A DNA stretch of 64,000 bases from Sphingobium sp. EP60837 (lineage in GTDB: Bacteria; Pseudomonadota; Alphaproteobacteria; Sphingomonadales; Sphingomonadaceae), in assembly GCF_001658005.1 (NCBI RefSeq), contig NZ_CP015986.1:744001-808000 (forward strand), given 5' to 3'. The position numbers were made by a program, and so were the translations under genes. Below the pieces are notes generated by a model. The model had not been told where the DNA came from. It did no database searches and saw only the letters and a program-made list of their open reading frames with translations. Below are positions 42,402 to 51,399 of this stretch, one piece after another (positions within the stretch are counted from its first letter, which is position 1; the number at the start of each line of letters is the position of its first letter).

Positions 42402-45105
42402 CATCTTCCTCCACATAGGGCGCGGCCAGCCCCGCCCAGGCATCTCGCACCCTTTGCCGGGCCTCGTCATAGCTTTCAAGCAGCGCGTCCCAGCTTTCGA
42501 CGCCACAGGCGCGCGCGACCACCGGCCGCGTGGCTTCCGGCGGTTCAGTGGATTTGGGCGACACCAGCCGCGACACGATCAGGAAGCGCGTGATCAGATC
42601 ATGCGCGGAGATCAGTTCTCCCGGCAAATGTCCCGCGGCCACCAATTGCTCCAGCGCGGCGCGAAGATCGGGGTTGAACGCCATATTGTGCCGGAACTGG
42701 GTCACATGGATCAGGAACTCCAGATCGACGAGCCCGCCAGGCACCATCTTGACGTCCAGCTCGCTGGCCGGCGGCTTGTGCTTGGCGATGTCGCCGCGCA
42801 TCTTCACCGCATTGCGCGCCAGCTCCGGAAAATCGCGCGACCGCTCCAGCGTCTCGGTCAGGATAGCGCCCAGCGCCGCGCGCGCCTTGGTCGATCCGAA
42901 TATCGGCCGCGCTCGCGTCAACGCCAGATGCTCCCAGGTCCAGGCTTCCTCGCGCTGATATTTGGCGAAGCTGTCCAGGCTGACCGCGAGCAAGCCCTGC
43001 GCACCCGAAGGCCGCAGCCGCGTATCCACCTCATATAGCGGCCCCGCAGCCGTCTGCACCGACAGCGCGTTGGTGATCCTCTGCCCCAGCCGGTTGAAAT
43101 ATTGCGTGGCGCCGAGTGGCTTGGGACCATCGGACTCGGTCAGGAAATCGCCGGTGAAGAGATAGACCAGATCCAGGTCCGACGCATGGGTCAGAACACC
43201 GCCGCCCAGCCGCCCCAGCGCCAATATGACCATCTCGCCACCTGACACCTTGCCATGCGCAGTTTCAAACTCCGCGATCGTCGCGCTGACCAGCGCCTCG
43301 ATCGCCGCTTCCGCCACGCGCGAATAGCCCCGCCCCGCTTCCAGCGGATCGCCGCCACGAATGATCTGCGCGCCCAACGCAAAGCGCCGATCATTCACCC
43401 GCTGCCGCACCCGGTCCAGCAGCGCCTGATAATCCTCACCCTTTTCGAGTTGAGAGAATTGCTCGGCCAGCTGCGCCACCGGCGGCGGCGGATCAAAGGC
43501 CGACGTATCGATCAGGCCGTCGAGCAGTTCCGCTCGCCGCCCCAGCGCATCGGCCAGCGTCGGCGCGTGACTGAGCAGTTCGACCATCAGTTCGGCCAGC
43601 CCCGGCCTCGCAGCGAGCAGCTTGAAAAAGTTGATCGCGCTCGGCAACCGCCCGATCAGGTCGTCCAGCCGGTTAAGCGCGCGCACCGGATCGGGCGCGG
43701 CGGCAAGCGTGCGCATCAGGCCGGGCAGTAATTCCTCCAGCGCCTCACGCGCTGCCGCGCTGCGCAGCGCCCGAATCTTGCCCGTGCGCCAGCCGCCTAT
43801 GCGCGCAACCGGCGCTTGCGGATCGGCGAAACCGATCTCGGTAAGCTGCTCCGCCAGCCGTTCCTCATCATGCGGAAGGGACTCGTCCTTCTCCGCAGGG
43901 GTCAATTGATCATAATTGGTCCCGACCCAGACGACATGCGGCCGCAACAGGTCAAGCAGCGCCGCGCCATCATCCAACCCATGCAGCCGCGCGACATTGT
44001 CCATCGCTTCGGCTGTCTTGGGCAACTCATGCGTCTGCCTATCCTCCACCATCTGAAGCCGGTGCTCCACGGTGCGGAACAGCACATAGGCTTCGTCCAG
44101 CCTGCGCGCCACATCCTCATCGAACACCCCCGCCGCCGCCAGCGCGCGCAACGCCTCGCGCGTGTTGCCCGACCTCAGCGCCGGATCGCGGCCGCCATGG
44201 ATCAATTGGTGCACCTGCGCGAAAAACTCGACTTCGCGAATACCGCCCCGGCCTCGCTTCAAGTCATATCCCGGCCCGAACGCCTGTCCCTGCGCATAAT
44301 GGTCGCGGATGCGGCGCGAAATATCGGTGATCGCATCGATCGCGCCAAAATCCAGACTCCGCCGCCAAACAAAGGGGCGAATCTGCTGCATGAAATAGTC
44401 GCCCAGGGCCAGGTCGCCCGCCGCCGGACGCGCACGGATGAAGGCCGCCTGCTCCCATCCCAGGGCCATCGTCTCATAATAGCCGATCGCCGCTTCCACC
44501 GGCAGCGCGATCGGCGTCGCTTCAGGAGAAGGCCGCAGCCGCAGATCAACGCGGAACACATAGCCGTCGCCATCGCGCGCGTTCAGCAATTCGCTGACCC
44601 GCCGCCCGATCCGCACCGCTGCGTCAGCCGGGTCCTCCCGCTCGCCATGCGGCAGGCTGGTAGGGTCGTAGAGCAGGATCGGATCGATATCGGATGAATA
44701 ATTCAGTTCGCGGCTGCCATGCTTGCCCAGCGCCAGCACGACGAACCCCCTGGGCTCGGCTCCAGGATAGCGTTCGGCAAAGGCCGCGCTTATCGCTTGG
44801 TCCAGCGCCTGATCTGCAAAGTCGGATAGCGTCCGCGTCACCCGGTCGAGATCCCACGCACCTGACAGGTCTGCCGCCGCCGTGACAAGCGCCAGCGCGC
44901 CTTTGCGCCGCCGCAGCGACTGTGCGATGCCGTCTTCCGGCGCAGCCACCGTGTGCGCGGCAGCCAGCGCTGCGTCGAAATCGCCGCTCGACAGCAGATC
45001 GGTGACTGCCGGAAAACGATCCATCTGCCTCGCGAGGAAAGGCGAATGCGCCCGTATCCGCCCCGCCACCGCCGTCCAGTCCGTCACGCCATTCTCTCCC
45101 GTCAT
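42385..45105 (-). CDS. glnE: Bifunctional glutamine synthetase adenylyltransferase/deadenylyltransferase
   Basis: 906 residues. Two nucleotidyltransferase domains are visible: the N-terminal one with NYSSDIDPILLYD (removes AMP) and the C-terminal one with THASDLDLVYLFTGD (adds AMP), separated by the linker that binds PII, with GRGGIREVEFFAQV and PGGLVDLEFLIHV as the paired helical motifs. It controls glutamine synthetase in response to nitrogen. Its length is normal. The NepR-like gene begins 68 bases upstream on the other strand. Confidence 0.95.
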   Translation of the reverse strand: MTGENGVTDWTAVAGRIRAHSPFLARQMDRFPAVTDLLSSGDFDAALAAAHTVAAPEDGIAQSLRRRKGALALVTAAADLSGAWDLDRVTRTLSDFADQALDQAISAAFAERYPGAEPRGFVVLALGKHGSRELNYSSDIDPILLYDPTSLPHGEREDPADAAVRIGRRVSELLNARDGDGYVFRVDLRLRPSPEATPIALPVEAAIGYYETMALGWEQAAFIRARPAAGDLALGDYFMQQIRPFVWRRSLDFGAIDAITDISRRIRDHYAQGQAFGPGYDLKRGRGGIREVEFFAQVHQLIHGGRDPALRSGNTREALRALAAAGVFDEDVARRLDEAYVLFRTVEHRLQMVEDRQTHELPKTAEAMDNVARLHGLDDGAALLDLLRPHVVWVGTNYDQLTPAEKDESLPHDEERLAEQLTEIGFADPQAPVARIGGWRTGKIRALRSAAAREALEELLPGLMRTLAAAPDPVRALNRLDDLIGRLPSAINFFKLLAARPGLAELMVELLSHAPTLADALGRRAELLDGLIDTSAFDPPPPVAQLAEQFSQLEKGEDYQALLDRVRQRVNDRRFALGAQIIRGGDPLEAGRGYSRVAEAAIEALVSATIAEFETAHGKVSGGEMVILALGRLGGGVLTHASDLDLVYLFTGDFLTESDGPKPLGATQYFNRLGQRITNALSVQTAAGPLYEVDTRLRPSGAQGLLAVSLDSFAKYQREEAWTWEHLALTRARPIFGSTKARAALGAILTETLERSRDFPELARNAVKMRGDIAKHKPPASELDVKMVPGGLVDLEFLIHVTQFRHNMAFNPDLRAALEQLVAAGHLPGELISAHDLITRFLIVSRLVSPKSTEPPEATRPVVARACGVESWDALLESYDEARQRVRDAWAGLAAPYVEEDDAGSR

Positions 45106-45140
45106 ATCGGCGCTATCGCTTGGGCGTGCGATGAACGCCA

Positions 45141-45165
45141 GAAACTTTTCCCTGATCCGCCCGTT
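45141..45165 (+). promoter_or_regulatory. Candidate EcfG-type (general stress) promoter
   Basis: GAAAC, 16 bases, CGTT closely matches the alphaproteobacterial EcfG sigma-factor consensus GGAAC-N16/17-CGTT with one mismatch. It lies immediately before the NepR-like gene; transcription would begin around the first ATG (45174), so a nearly leaderless message or the second ATG at 45180 would be used. Confidence 0.5.
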
Positions 45166-45173
45166 GTACGAGT

Positions 45174-45365
45174 ATGGAAATGCAGCGCAAATCGGTCGGC
45201 CGGTCGGCGGACAGGCGGGATGGTGCCCATCGTCGCCTGCTGACGGTCGGCTTGCCCCAGCCTTATGAAGGTGTTGGCAACGCGCTGCGATCCACTTTTC
45301 GCGCGGGGCGTGACAGTCTGCCCGACGACATGCTGGATCTTTTAAACCAGCTCGATGGCAACTGA
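45174..45365 (+). CDS. NepR-like anti-sigma factor
   Basis: 63 residues. The C-terminal half VGNALRSTFRAGRDSLPDDM then LDLLNQLD matches the NepR helix pair, in which NepR holds EcfG sigma factor and is taken away by PhyR under stress. The N-terminal third is basic and variable, as usual. No phyR, ecfG or sensor kinase gene is present in this window, so it is either a second, orphan NepR or one whose partners lie elsewhere. Start 45174 or 45180. Confidence 0.75.
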   Translation: MEMQRKSVGRSADRRDGAHRRLLTVGLPQPYEGVGNALRSTFRAGRDSLPDDMLDLLNQLDGN

Positions 45366-45431
45366 TAACCGCAGCATTTTATTTACCAGCCAATATTAGG
45401 ATCGGCGCGTCATTTTTCAGGATGCGTCCGC

Positions 45432-45767
45432 ATGCACTACAAGGCTTTCGCCGCCATCACCCTGATCGCCGCGCCTATTATCGTTCTGGCGGTTCAGGGT
45501 ATCGCCCCGCACGCGCCTGTGCAGCCTTCCGCCGCTCCTTCGGCTGTCCTCCCATCACCAGTGCAGGCGCCCCCCGTCGTGCAGCCCGCCCCCATGCCTG
45601 TCCCGGCTGCTCCGGAGCCCGATGCCGCCGCCTTCGGTCAGCCTATGCCCGACGCGGGGAAGCCCTTCCTCTCCCCCGGCAACGGCCTCCCGGCAGTCGC
45701 CGCTCCTGCTGCAGGCGCAAGCGGCGACGGCGCGGTCGAAGCAACTTCCGACAGCACGCCATCCTGA
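45432..45767 (+). CDS. Proline/alanine-rich exported protein
   Basis: 111 residues, not recognised. A hydrophobic N-terminal segment (AAITLIAAPIIVLAVQGIA) acts as a signal or anchor; the rest is a low-complexity Pro/Ala/Val tract (PVQAPPVVQPAPMPVPAAPE) ending DSTPS. It may be a periplasmic linker-like protein. It is separated from nepR by 66 bases and could share its transcript. Codon use is GC-rich, consistent with a real gene. Confidence 0.6.
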   Translation: MHYKAFAAITLIAAPIIVLAVQGIAPHAPVQPSAAPSAVLPSPVQAPPVVQPAPMPVPAAPEPDAAAFGQPMPDAGKPFLSPGNGLPAVAAPAAGASGDGAVEATSDSTPS

Positions 45768-45787
45768 TCTAGCCAGAACCCGCGTGC

Positions 45788-46663
45788 TTAACGCGCCGTG
45801 GCGAAGGTATCACATTGCGCCGGATCACCGGTCGCCAGCCCCTTGCGAAGCCAGATCATCCGCTGCTCGCTCGACCCATGGGTGAAGCTCTCCGGCACCG
45901 GTCGGCGGCCCGCCGCCTTCTGCAGGGTGTCATCCCCGATCGCCTGCGCTGCGGTCATGCCTTCCTCCAGGTCCCCTGCTTCCATAAGGCCGGTGCGCTT
46001 GGCCCAAACGCCCGCATAGCAGTCCGCCTGCAGTTCGACTCGAACCTGCATCGCATTGCCTTCTTCTTCACCAACGCTCCGCTGCCGTTGCTGCACCTTG
46101 CCCAGCGTGCCCTCCAGGTCCTGCACATGATGGCCGACCTCATGCGCAATCACATAGGCTTGGGCAAAATCCCCAGGCGCGCCGAAACGCTGGCGCAATT
46201 CGGTGAAAAAGTCGGTGTCCAGATAGACTTTCTGGTCATTGGGACAGTAAAAGGGCCCCATGGCGCTTTGCGCCGCGCCACATCCTGACGCGCCCGCCTG
46301 CGAATAGAAAGACAGGACCGTCGGCCGATATTGCTGGCCCGCTTCCTGGAACACCTGCCCCCAAACCCGCTCGGTCGAACCCAACACCTTGAGCGACCAA
46401 TGCTGGATTTCATTCAGCTTTTGCGGATCGCGATCGACCGAGACATTCTGTTGCGGCCCGCCACCGCCGCCTATCAGGCTCAGCGGATTGACCCCCATCA
46501 CCGCCAGGATGATCAGCGCCACCACGATTCCGCCACAGCCGAAACGGCTGCCGATGAAGGGCAGCAGCATGCCCAGGCCACCCCCCAGACCGCCGCCGAA
46601 ACCGCCGCCGCGGCCGCTCTGCACTTCAAAGTTGGAGCTTTCCCGTTCGTCGTCCAATCGCAT
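45788..46663 (-). CDS. Neutral zinc metallopeptidase (YpfJ/KPN_02809 family)
   Basis: 291 residues. It starts MRLDDERESSNFEVQSGRGGG, has a glycine-rich linker and one membrane anchor (GIVVALIILAVMG), then the peptidase domain with the zinc motif VIAHEVGHHVQDLEG and the conserved LQADCYAGVWA and FTHGSSEQRMIWL. The ATG at 46663 is preferred over one 27 bases upstream since it matches the family's start. It is probably anchored in the inner membrane facing the periplasm. The substrate is unknown. Confidence 0.9.
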   Translation of the reverse strand: MRLDDERESSNFEVQSGRGGGFGGGLGGGLGMLLPFIGSRFGCGGIVVALIILAVMGVNPLSLIGGGGGPQQNVSVDRDPQKLNEIQHWSLKVLGSTERVWGQVFQEAGQQYRPTVLSFYSQAGASGCGAAQSAMGPFYCPNDQKVYLDTDFFTELRQRFGAPGDFAQAYVIAHEVGHHVQDLEGTLGKVQQRQRSVGEEEGNAMQVRVELQADCYAGVWAKRTGLMEAGDLEEGMTAAQAIGDDTLQKAAGRRPVPESFTHGSSEQRMIWLRKGLATGDPAQCDTFATAR

Positions 46664-46808
46664 GGCGCTCTCGCTTTCCTCACCTGACATACCGCATGAG
46701 CGGGACGGTTGGAACGGTTGCGATATGGCATTGGTTGCCTCGGTTCGACCGATTGTTACAGCACATTAAGTTGGCACCCGCCGACACATCACTATATTGC
46801 ACTGCGTC

Positions 46809-47987
46809 ATGGCCGATATCGATCCCACCATCCCCCGTCGCGCGGGCACGCCGCTTCCCCTGCCGCGCGAAGTCGCATTGCTGCTGCAGGGCGGCGGCGC
46901 GCTCGGTTCCTTTCAGGCCGGTGTATATCAGCGCCTCGACGAACTCGGCATCGACGTCACTTGGGTTGCGGGCATTTCGATCGGCGCAATCAATGCCGCA
47001 ATCATCGCGGGCAACCCTCCGCACCGTCGCCTCGGTCGCCTCAAGAAATTCTGGCTCACGGTCTCGGGCGGGCTCCCCAATGTCATCCTGCCCGAAATCG
47101 ACCATATCCGCGAAGCCGCCCATCTGATGGCGGCAGGAGCCGTCGCGACCTTCGGCGTCCCCGGCATGTTCCGCCCGCGCCTCTGGCCCAGCATGATGAT
47201 GCCGGAGGGCTCGTCGGGCGCGATCAGCTTCTATGACAGCGCACCACTGAAGGACACGCTCAATGCCTGTGTCGATTGGGACCTGCTGAATGACGGACCC
47301 GTCCGGCTATCGGTGGGCGCGGTCGATGTGGAAAGCGGCAACTTCGCCTATTGGGACACGCGCGATCCCCACGGCCCCACCCGCATCGACGCGCGCCATA
47401 TCATGGCGTCGGGCGCCCTGCCGCCGGGCCTTCCCCCCATCGAGATTGACGGCCGCTGCTATTGGGATGGGGGCCTGGTGTCCAACACGCCGCTCGCCCA
47501 TGTACTGGAACATCAGACCGACGACATGCTGGTCTTCCAGGTCGATCTCTTCCCCGCCGAAGGTCCCAAGCCGCGCCAGATGACAGACGTTTATTCGCGC
47601 GCGAAGGACATCCAATATTCCAGCCGGACGCGTCAGGTCACCGACCAATATCTGCGCCTCCGCCGCGAGCATAAGACGATCAAGACCCTGCTCGACAAGC
47701 TGCCGCCGGACTTGAAGGATGATCCAGACGCCCAGCGCCTGCGCCAATATCTGGAGCGCGGCTCCATCAACATCGTCCACCTCATCTACCGCAGCCGCGC
47801 CTGGGAAAGCGGCGCGCGCGACTTCGAATTTTCCCGTTCCACCATGCTCGACCATTGGAGCCAGGGCCGAGATTCGGTGGAGGAAGTGATGCACAAGGGC
47901 GACCTTATCGCCCGCAACATCATGAATGGAAAAAGCGCCGCTTTTGACCTCGATGCGCCCGATCACCTCAAGGAGAAAAATGCATGA
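46809..47987 (+). CDS. Patatin-like phospholipase with C-terminal DUF3734
   Basis: 392 residues. The oxyanion loop is LLQGGGALGSFQAGVY, the nucleophile elbow GISIG (Ser57), and the catalytic aspartate is in YWDGGLVSNTP (about Asp220), followed by the C-terminal extension (QYSSRTRQVTDQYLRLRRE) typical of DUF3734. The stop overlaps the start of the 3-hydroxybutyrate dehydrogenase gene (ATGA), so the two are translated together, which suggests action on polyhydroxybutyrate or its granule lipids. Cytoplasmic; no signal peptide. Confidence 0.9.
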   Translation: MADIDPTIPRRAGTPLPLPREVALLLQGGGALGSFQAGVYQRLDELGIDVTWVAGISIGAINAAIIAGNPPHRRLGRLKKFWLTVSGGLPNVILPEIDHIREAAHLMAAGAVATFGVPGMFRPRLWPSMMMPEGSSGAISFYDSAPLKDTLNACVDWDLLNDGPVRLSVGAVDVESGNFAYWDTRDPHGPTRIDARHIMASGALPPGLPPIEIDGRCYWDGGLVSNTPLAHVLEHQTDDMLVFQVDLFPAEGPKPRQMTDVYSRAKDIQYSSRTRQVTDQYLRLRREHKTIKTLLDKLPPDLKDDPDAQRLRQYLERGSINIVHLIYRSRAWESGARDFEFSRSTMLDHWSQGRDSVEEVMHKGDLIARNIMNGKSAAFDLDAPDHLKEKNA

Positions 47988-48775
47988 GCAAGTCCCTCGC
48001 TGGAAAGACCGCCCTGATTACGGGCTCCACCTCCGGCATCGGCCTTGCCTATGCAAAGACGCTCGCGGCCGAAGGCGCGAACATCGTCATCAACGGCTTT
48101 GGCGATCCCCAGGCGGTCGAACAGGAACGGCAGGCGCTCGAACAGGCGAGCGGCGGGAAAGCCCTCTATAGCGGCCATGACCTGACCAAAGCCGTCGAGA
48201 TCGAGGCGATGATGAAGGAAGCCGCCGACGCATTTGGCGGCGTCGATATCCTCATCAACAATGCGGGCATGCAGCATGTCGCCCCGGTGGAAGATTTTCC
48301 GGTCGAGAAGTGGGACCTCATCATCGCGCTCAACTTGACGAGCGCCTTCCACACCTCCCGCTTCGCCGTGCCTTATATGAAGTCGAAAAAATGGGGCCGC
48401 ATCATCCAGACCGCCAGCGCCCATTCGCTGACCGCCTCGCCGTTCAAGAGCGCCTATGTAACCGCAAAGCATGGCCTTGCGGGCCTGACCAAGACACTGG
48501 CGCTGGAGCTCGCCACTTTCGGCATCACCGCCAACTGCATCTCCCCTGGCTATGTCTGGACGCCGCTCGTCGAAAATCAGATTCCCGACACGATGAAGGC
48601 GCGCGGCATGACGCGGGAGCAAGTGATGAATGATGTGCTGCTCGCCGGGCAGCCGACCAAGCAATTCGTGACGGTGGATCAAGTCGCCGCCATGGCATTG
48701 TTCCTTTGCAGCGATGCCGCCGCCAATATCACTGGCGCCAATATGAGCATAGACGGCGGCTGGACGGCCCAATAA
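47984..48775 (+). CDS. bdhA: 3-hydroxybutyrate dehydrogenase
   Basis: 263 residues, short-chain dehydrogenase. The NAD-binding motif is TGSTSGIG (14-20), NNAG is at 92-95, catalytic Ser145, Tyr158 and Lys162 (SAYVTAKHG), and the C-terminus is ITGANMSIDGGW. It matches the PHB-cycle type enzyme (LKTALITGSTSGIG pattern; GHDLTKA). It converts 3-hydroxybutyrate to acetoacetate. The gene is translationally coupled to the patatin. A GTGGCA-AATA-TGCCAC hairpin follows. Confidence 0.92.
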   Translation: MSKSLAGKTALITGSTSGIGLAYAKTLAAEGANIVINGFGDPQAVEQERQALEQASGGKALYSGHDLTKAVEIEAMMKEAADAFGGVDILINNAGMQHVAPVEDFPVEKWDLIIALNLTSAFHTSRFAVPYMKSKKWGRIIQTASAHSLTASPFKSAYVTAKHGLAGLTKTLALELATFGITANCISPGYVWTPLVENQIPDTMKARGMTREQVMNDVLLAGQPTKQFVTVDQVAAMALFLCSDAAANITGANMSIDGGWTAQ

Positions 48776-48780
48776 GCAGC

Positions 48781-48796
48781 GTGGCAAATATGCCAC
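48781..48796 (+). terminator. Hairpin after bdhA
   Basis: GTGGCA-AATA-TGCCAC, a perfect 6-bp stem five bases after the bdhA stop, followed by a T-rich tract (CTTTTGTTTTATT) about 12 bases on. Confidence 0.5.
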
Positions 48797-48808
48797 GCCC
48801 GGAAGCTT

Positions 48809-49117
48809 TTGTTTTATTGGACGGAAACTATCCCCTGCGGCTCCATTTTCCTCGGGCAACTTGAAACAAGGCCGTTTCGGCGCGCGCGTTGGGGAAAGCA
48901 GCATGATCTTCGCGTCGGCTGCTATCAGTGGGTCAATGGTAAGCAAGGCTGGCCCAACCGCAAGGACTGGATGTACGGCGCTGGCGTGGAAGTCGGTCCC
49001 AAGGACATTGGCCTTGGCGGCATCATCGGCAACAGCGGCATCCGCTTGCGTTTTCAGACTGAAACCTATGATTTCGACAGCTTCCGTCCGACCGCTGGCG
49101 TAATCTTCCACTTCTAA
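48809..49117 (+). pseudogene. Truncated outer-membrane beta-barrel protein (C-terminal end only)
   Basis: The last 60 or so residues (DWMYGAGVEVGPKDIGLGG, GIRLRFQTETYDFDSFRPT, GVIFHF) form alternating beta-strands ending in phenylalanine, the outer-membrane signature. The N-terminal part of the frame is not coherent, there is no signal peptide, and the only in-frame start is a poor TTG at 48809. A strong terminator follows the stop, showing that a complete gene once ended here. Alternatively this is a short, real peptide of unknown type. Confidence 0.45.
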
Positions 49118-49140
49118 TCCTCCCATAGCGATCAGGGGAA

Positions 49141-49172
49141 AGCGTCCGTCCTGCACGGGACGGACGCTTTTT
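49141..49172 (+). terminator. Strong rho-independent terminator
   Basis: An 11-bp perfect stem AGCGTCCGTCC/GGACGGACGCT, 6-base loop and a run of five Ts, 24 bases after the truncated outer-membrane gene. Confidence 0.9.
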
Positions 49173-49284
49173 CGTTGCCGGAACATCGGCCCATTGCGGC
49201 CTGACCCTGAATTTCCCGTTCGCCCAGAGCTTCTCGAAGGACATTCCTCTCTCCAAACCCGTTCGGTCGAACGCGCCTCCGTCA

Positions 49285-49302
49285 TGCCAGCAAAAGCTGG
49301 CA
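49285..49302. repeat. REP-like hairpin
   Basis: TGCCAGC-AAAA-GCTGGCA preceded by GTCA, of the same class as the GTCAT-type palindromes at 36.6 kb and 10.5 kb. It lies between the terminator and the M20 gene. Confidence 0.5.
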
Positions 49303-49380
49303 CCTCGGCCCCCATCAGACACCCCCTTAACAGCCGGAAAATTCCCCCTATGCTCCCCTGCATAACAGGGAGAATAGCCA

Positions 49381-50736
49381 GTGCGTCACGCGTTGTGGAT
49401 TATCATGGCCGCCGCCAGCCTTTCGTCCGCCGCCACGGCGCAGACCGGAACTTCGTCCGTTCCGGCTGCTGCCCCTGCGTCCTCCAGCGAAATCGCCGCC
49501 ACCATCGCGCGCGACATGGATGGCATGATGGCGCTCTACCGCGATCTTCACGCCAATCCTGAATTATCAGAGCAGGAAAGCGCAACCGCCGCCAAGCTCG
49601 CCCGCCGGTTGAAGGCCCTGAAGTTCACCGTGACCGAAAAGGTCGGCGGCAACGGCGTGGTTGCCGTGATGAAAAATGGCGATGGGCCCGTCCTCCTCAT
49701 CCGCGCCGACATGGACGGCCTTCCCGTCACCGAAGAGACCCGCCTTCCCTTCGCGTCGAAGGTCCGCACCAAAACGGCGGGTGGCGTGGAAACCGACGTC
49801 ATGCACGCCTGCGGCCACGACACGCACATGACCGCCTTCATCGAAACCGCCCGCCTCCTCTCCTCGATGCAGGATCGGTGGCGGGGCACGCTCGTCATGA
49901 TCCTTCAGCCTGCGGAGGAAGTCGGCCGCGGGGCGCGCCTGATGCTGGAGGATGGCTTATACACGCGCTTTCCCCGCCCCACCCATGCGCTCGCCTTCCA
50001 CGACGCCGCTAATCTGGAGGCGGGCGTGATCGGCTACACGCCGGGTTACGCCCTCGCCAATGTCGATAGCGTGGACATAGTAGTGCGCGGCACCGGCGGC
50101 CATGGCGCCTATCCGCAGACCGCGAAGGACCCGATCGTGCTGGGCGCGCGTATCGTTGGCGCGCTGCAAACCCTGGTCAGCCGCGAACAGGACCCGCTCG
50201 ACCCTGCAGTGGTAACTGTCGGCAGCTTCGTTGCCGGGGCCAAGCACAATATCATCCCCGATGAGGCGAAGCTGCTGCTCACCGTCCGGAGCTATTCGGA
50301 CGAAACCCGCGAAAAGCTGATCCGGGGCATCGAACGCATCGCGCGGGGCGAGGCGATTGCCGCTGGCGTGCCTGACGATCGCATGCCCGTCATATCGGTG
50401 AAGGATGAATTCACCCCCGCCGCCTACAATCCGCCCGCTTTCGCCAACCAGATGGCCGCCCTTCTCACGACCCATTTCCCCGAAGGCCGGGTGGTTGAGG
50501 CCAAGCCCTCCATGGGCGGCGAAGACTTCGGCCGCTACTATCGGGCGGACAAGAGCATCAACAGCTTCATCTTCTGGGTCGGCGGCGTCCCGCCAGACCA
50601 GATGGCAAAAGCTGCCGCTGGCCAACTTACCCTGCCCTCACTTCACAGCCCCTTCTGGGCGCCTCAAGCGGACAAAGTCATAGCGACCGCCAGCGAAGCG
50701 ATGACGGTTTTGGCGCTGAATATATTGGAGCGGTAA
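49381..50736 (+). CDS. M20-family amidohydrolase (aminoacylase/IAA-amino acid hydrolase-like), exported
   Basis: 451 residues. It starts with GTG at 49381; the ribosome site GGGAG lies upstream. A signal peptide (MRHALWIIMAAASLSSAATA) directs it to the periplasm. Metal ligands and motifs: HANPELSEQE, IRADMDGLP, HACGHDTHMTAF, QPAEEVGRGARLM, and the dimerisation domain with GTGGHGAYPQTAKDP. It cleaves N-acyl or amino-acid conjugates. The next gene, a GNAT acetyltransferase, begins 21 bases after it. Confidence 0.92.
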   Translation: MRHALWIIMAAASLSSAATAQTGTSSVPAAAPASSSEIAATIARDMDGMMALYRDLHANPELSEQESATAAKLARRLKALKFTVTEKVGGNGVVAVMKNGDGPVLLIRADMDGLPVTEETRLPFASKVRTKTAGGVETDVMHACGHDTHMTAFIETARLLSSMQDRWRGTLVMILQPAEEVGRGARLMLEDGLYTRFPRPTHALAFHDAANLEAGVIGYTPGYALANVDSVDIVVRGTGGHGAYPQTAKDPIVLGARIVGALQTLVSREQDPLDPAVVTVGSFVAGAKHNIIPDEAKLLLTVRSYSDETREKLIRGIERIARGEAIAAGVPDDRMPVISVKDEFTPAAYNPPAFANQMAALLTTHFPEGRVVEAKPSMGGEDFGRYYRADKSINSFIFWVGGVPPDQMAKAAAGQLTLPSLHSPFWAPQADKVIATASEAMTVLALNILER

Positions 50737-50757
50737 TCAACGGCGGGGCAGATAGGG

Positions 50758-51330
50758 ATGCTGACGATACGCAAGGCCGTTGTGGAGGATGGCGCGACCC
50801 TCGCGGCGATCTATGCGCCCTATGTCTCGCAAACCGTGATCTCGTTCGAAACCGTGCCTCCTACCGCAGAAGAGTTCAGTGCCAGGATCGCCAATTGCCT
50901 CCCCGCCTACCCCTGGCTCATCGCCGAGATGGGCGGCCAGACGGTCGGCTATGCCTATGCAGGACCACATATTGGCCGCGCGGCCTATAATTGGTCGGCG
51001 GACATATCGGTCTATCTCGCTGCCGATCATCACCGCCAGGGCATCGGCCGAAATTTGTACGACGCCTTGATCGCTCTATTGCGTCATCAGGGCTATCATG
51101 CGCTGTTCGCAGGCATAACCCTGCCCAACGAGGCGAGCGTCGCCATCCATAGCGCTATCGGCATGCGGGAAGTCGGCATTTATCGGGAAGTCGGTTTCAA
51201 ATTCGGCCAGTGGCATGATGTGATGTGGATGGGCATGACCATCTCACCGCCCGCTCGACCCACGGCTCCGCCCACGCCCTTCTCGGCGCTGGCCAACATT
51301 CAGGACATCGTTCCCCATCTGGCCGGTTAA
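50758..51330 (+). CDS. GNAT-family N-acetyltransferase (phosphinothricin acetyltransferase-like)
   Basis: 190 residues. It shows the phosphinothricin/methionine-sulfone type layout: IRKAVVEDGATLAAIYAPYV, the helix SFETVPPTAEEF, acetyl-CoA loop HHRQGIGRNLYDAL and ITLPNEASVAIHSAIGMREVG. The C-terminal tail after residue 163 is proline-rich and not part of the domain. It probably acetylates small amines or amino-acid analogues. Confidence 0.88.
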   Translation: MLTIRKAVVEDGATLAAIYAPYVSQTVISFETVPPTAEEFSARIANCLPAYPWLIAEMGGQTVGYAYAGPHIGRAAYNWSADISVYLAADHHRQGIGRNLYDALIALLRHQGYHALFAGITLPNEASVAIHSAIGMREVGIYREVGFKFGQWHDVMWMGMTISPPARPTAPPTPFSALANIQDIVPHLAG

Positions 51331-51399
51331 GGTGCTTCCGTTTGCCCTGAGCTTGTCGCGGGGGTGCTCACCAACCCCGCCTTAAGGCCCGGCACCATC

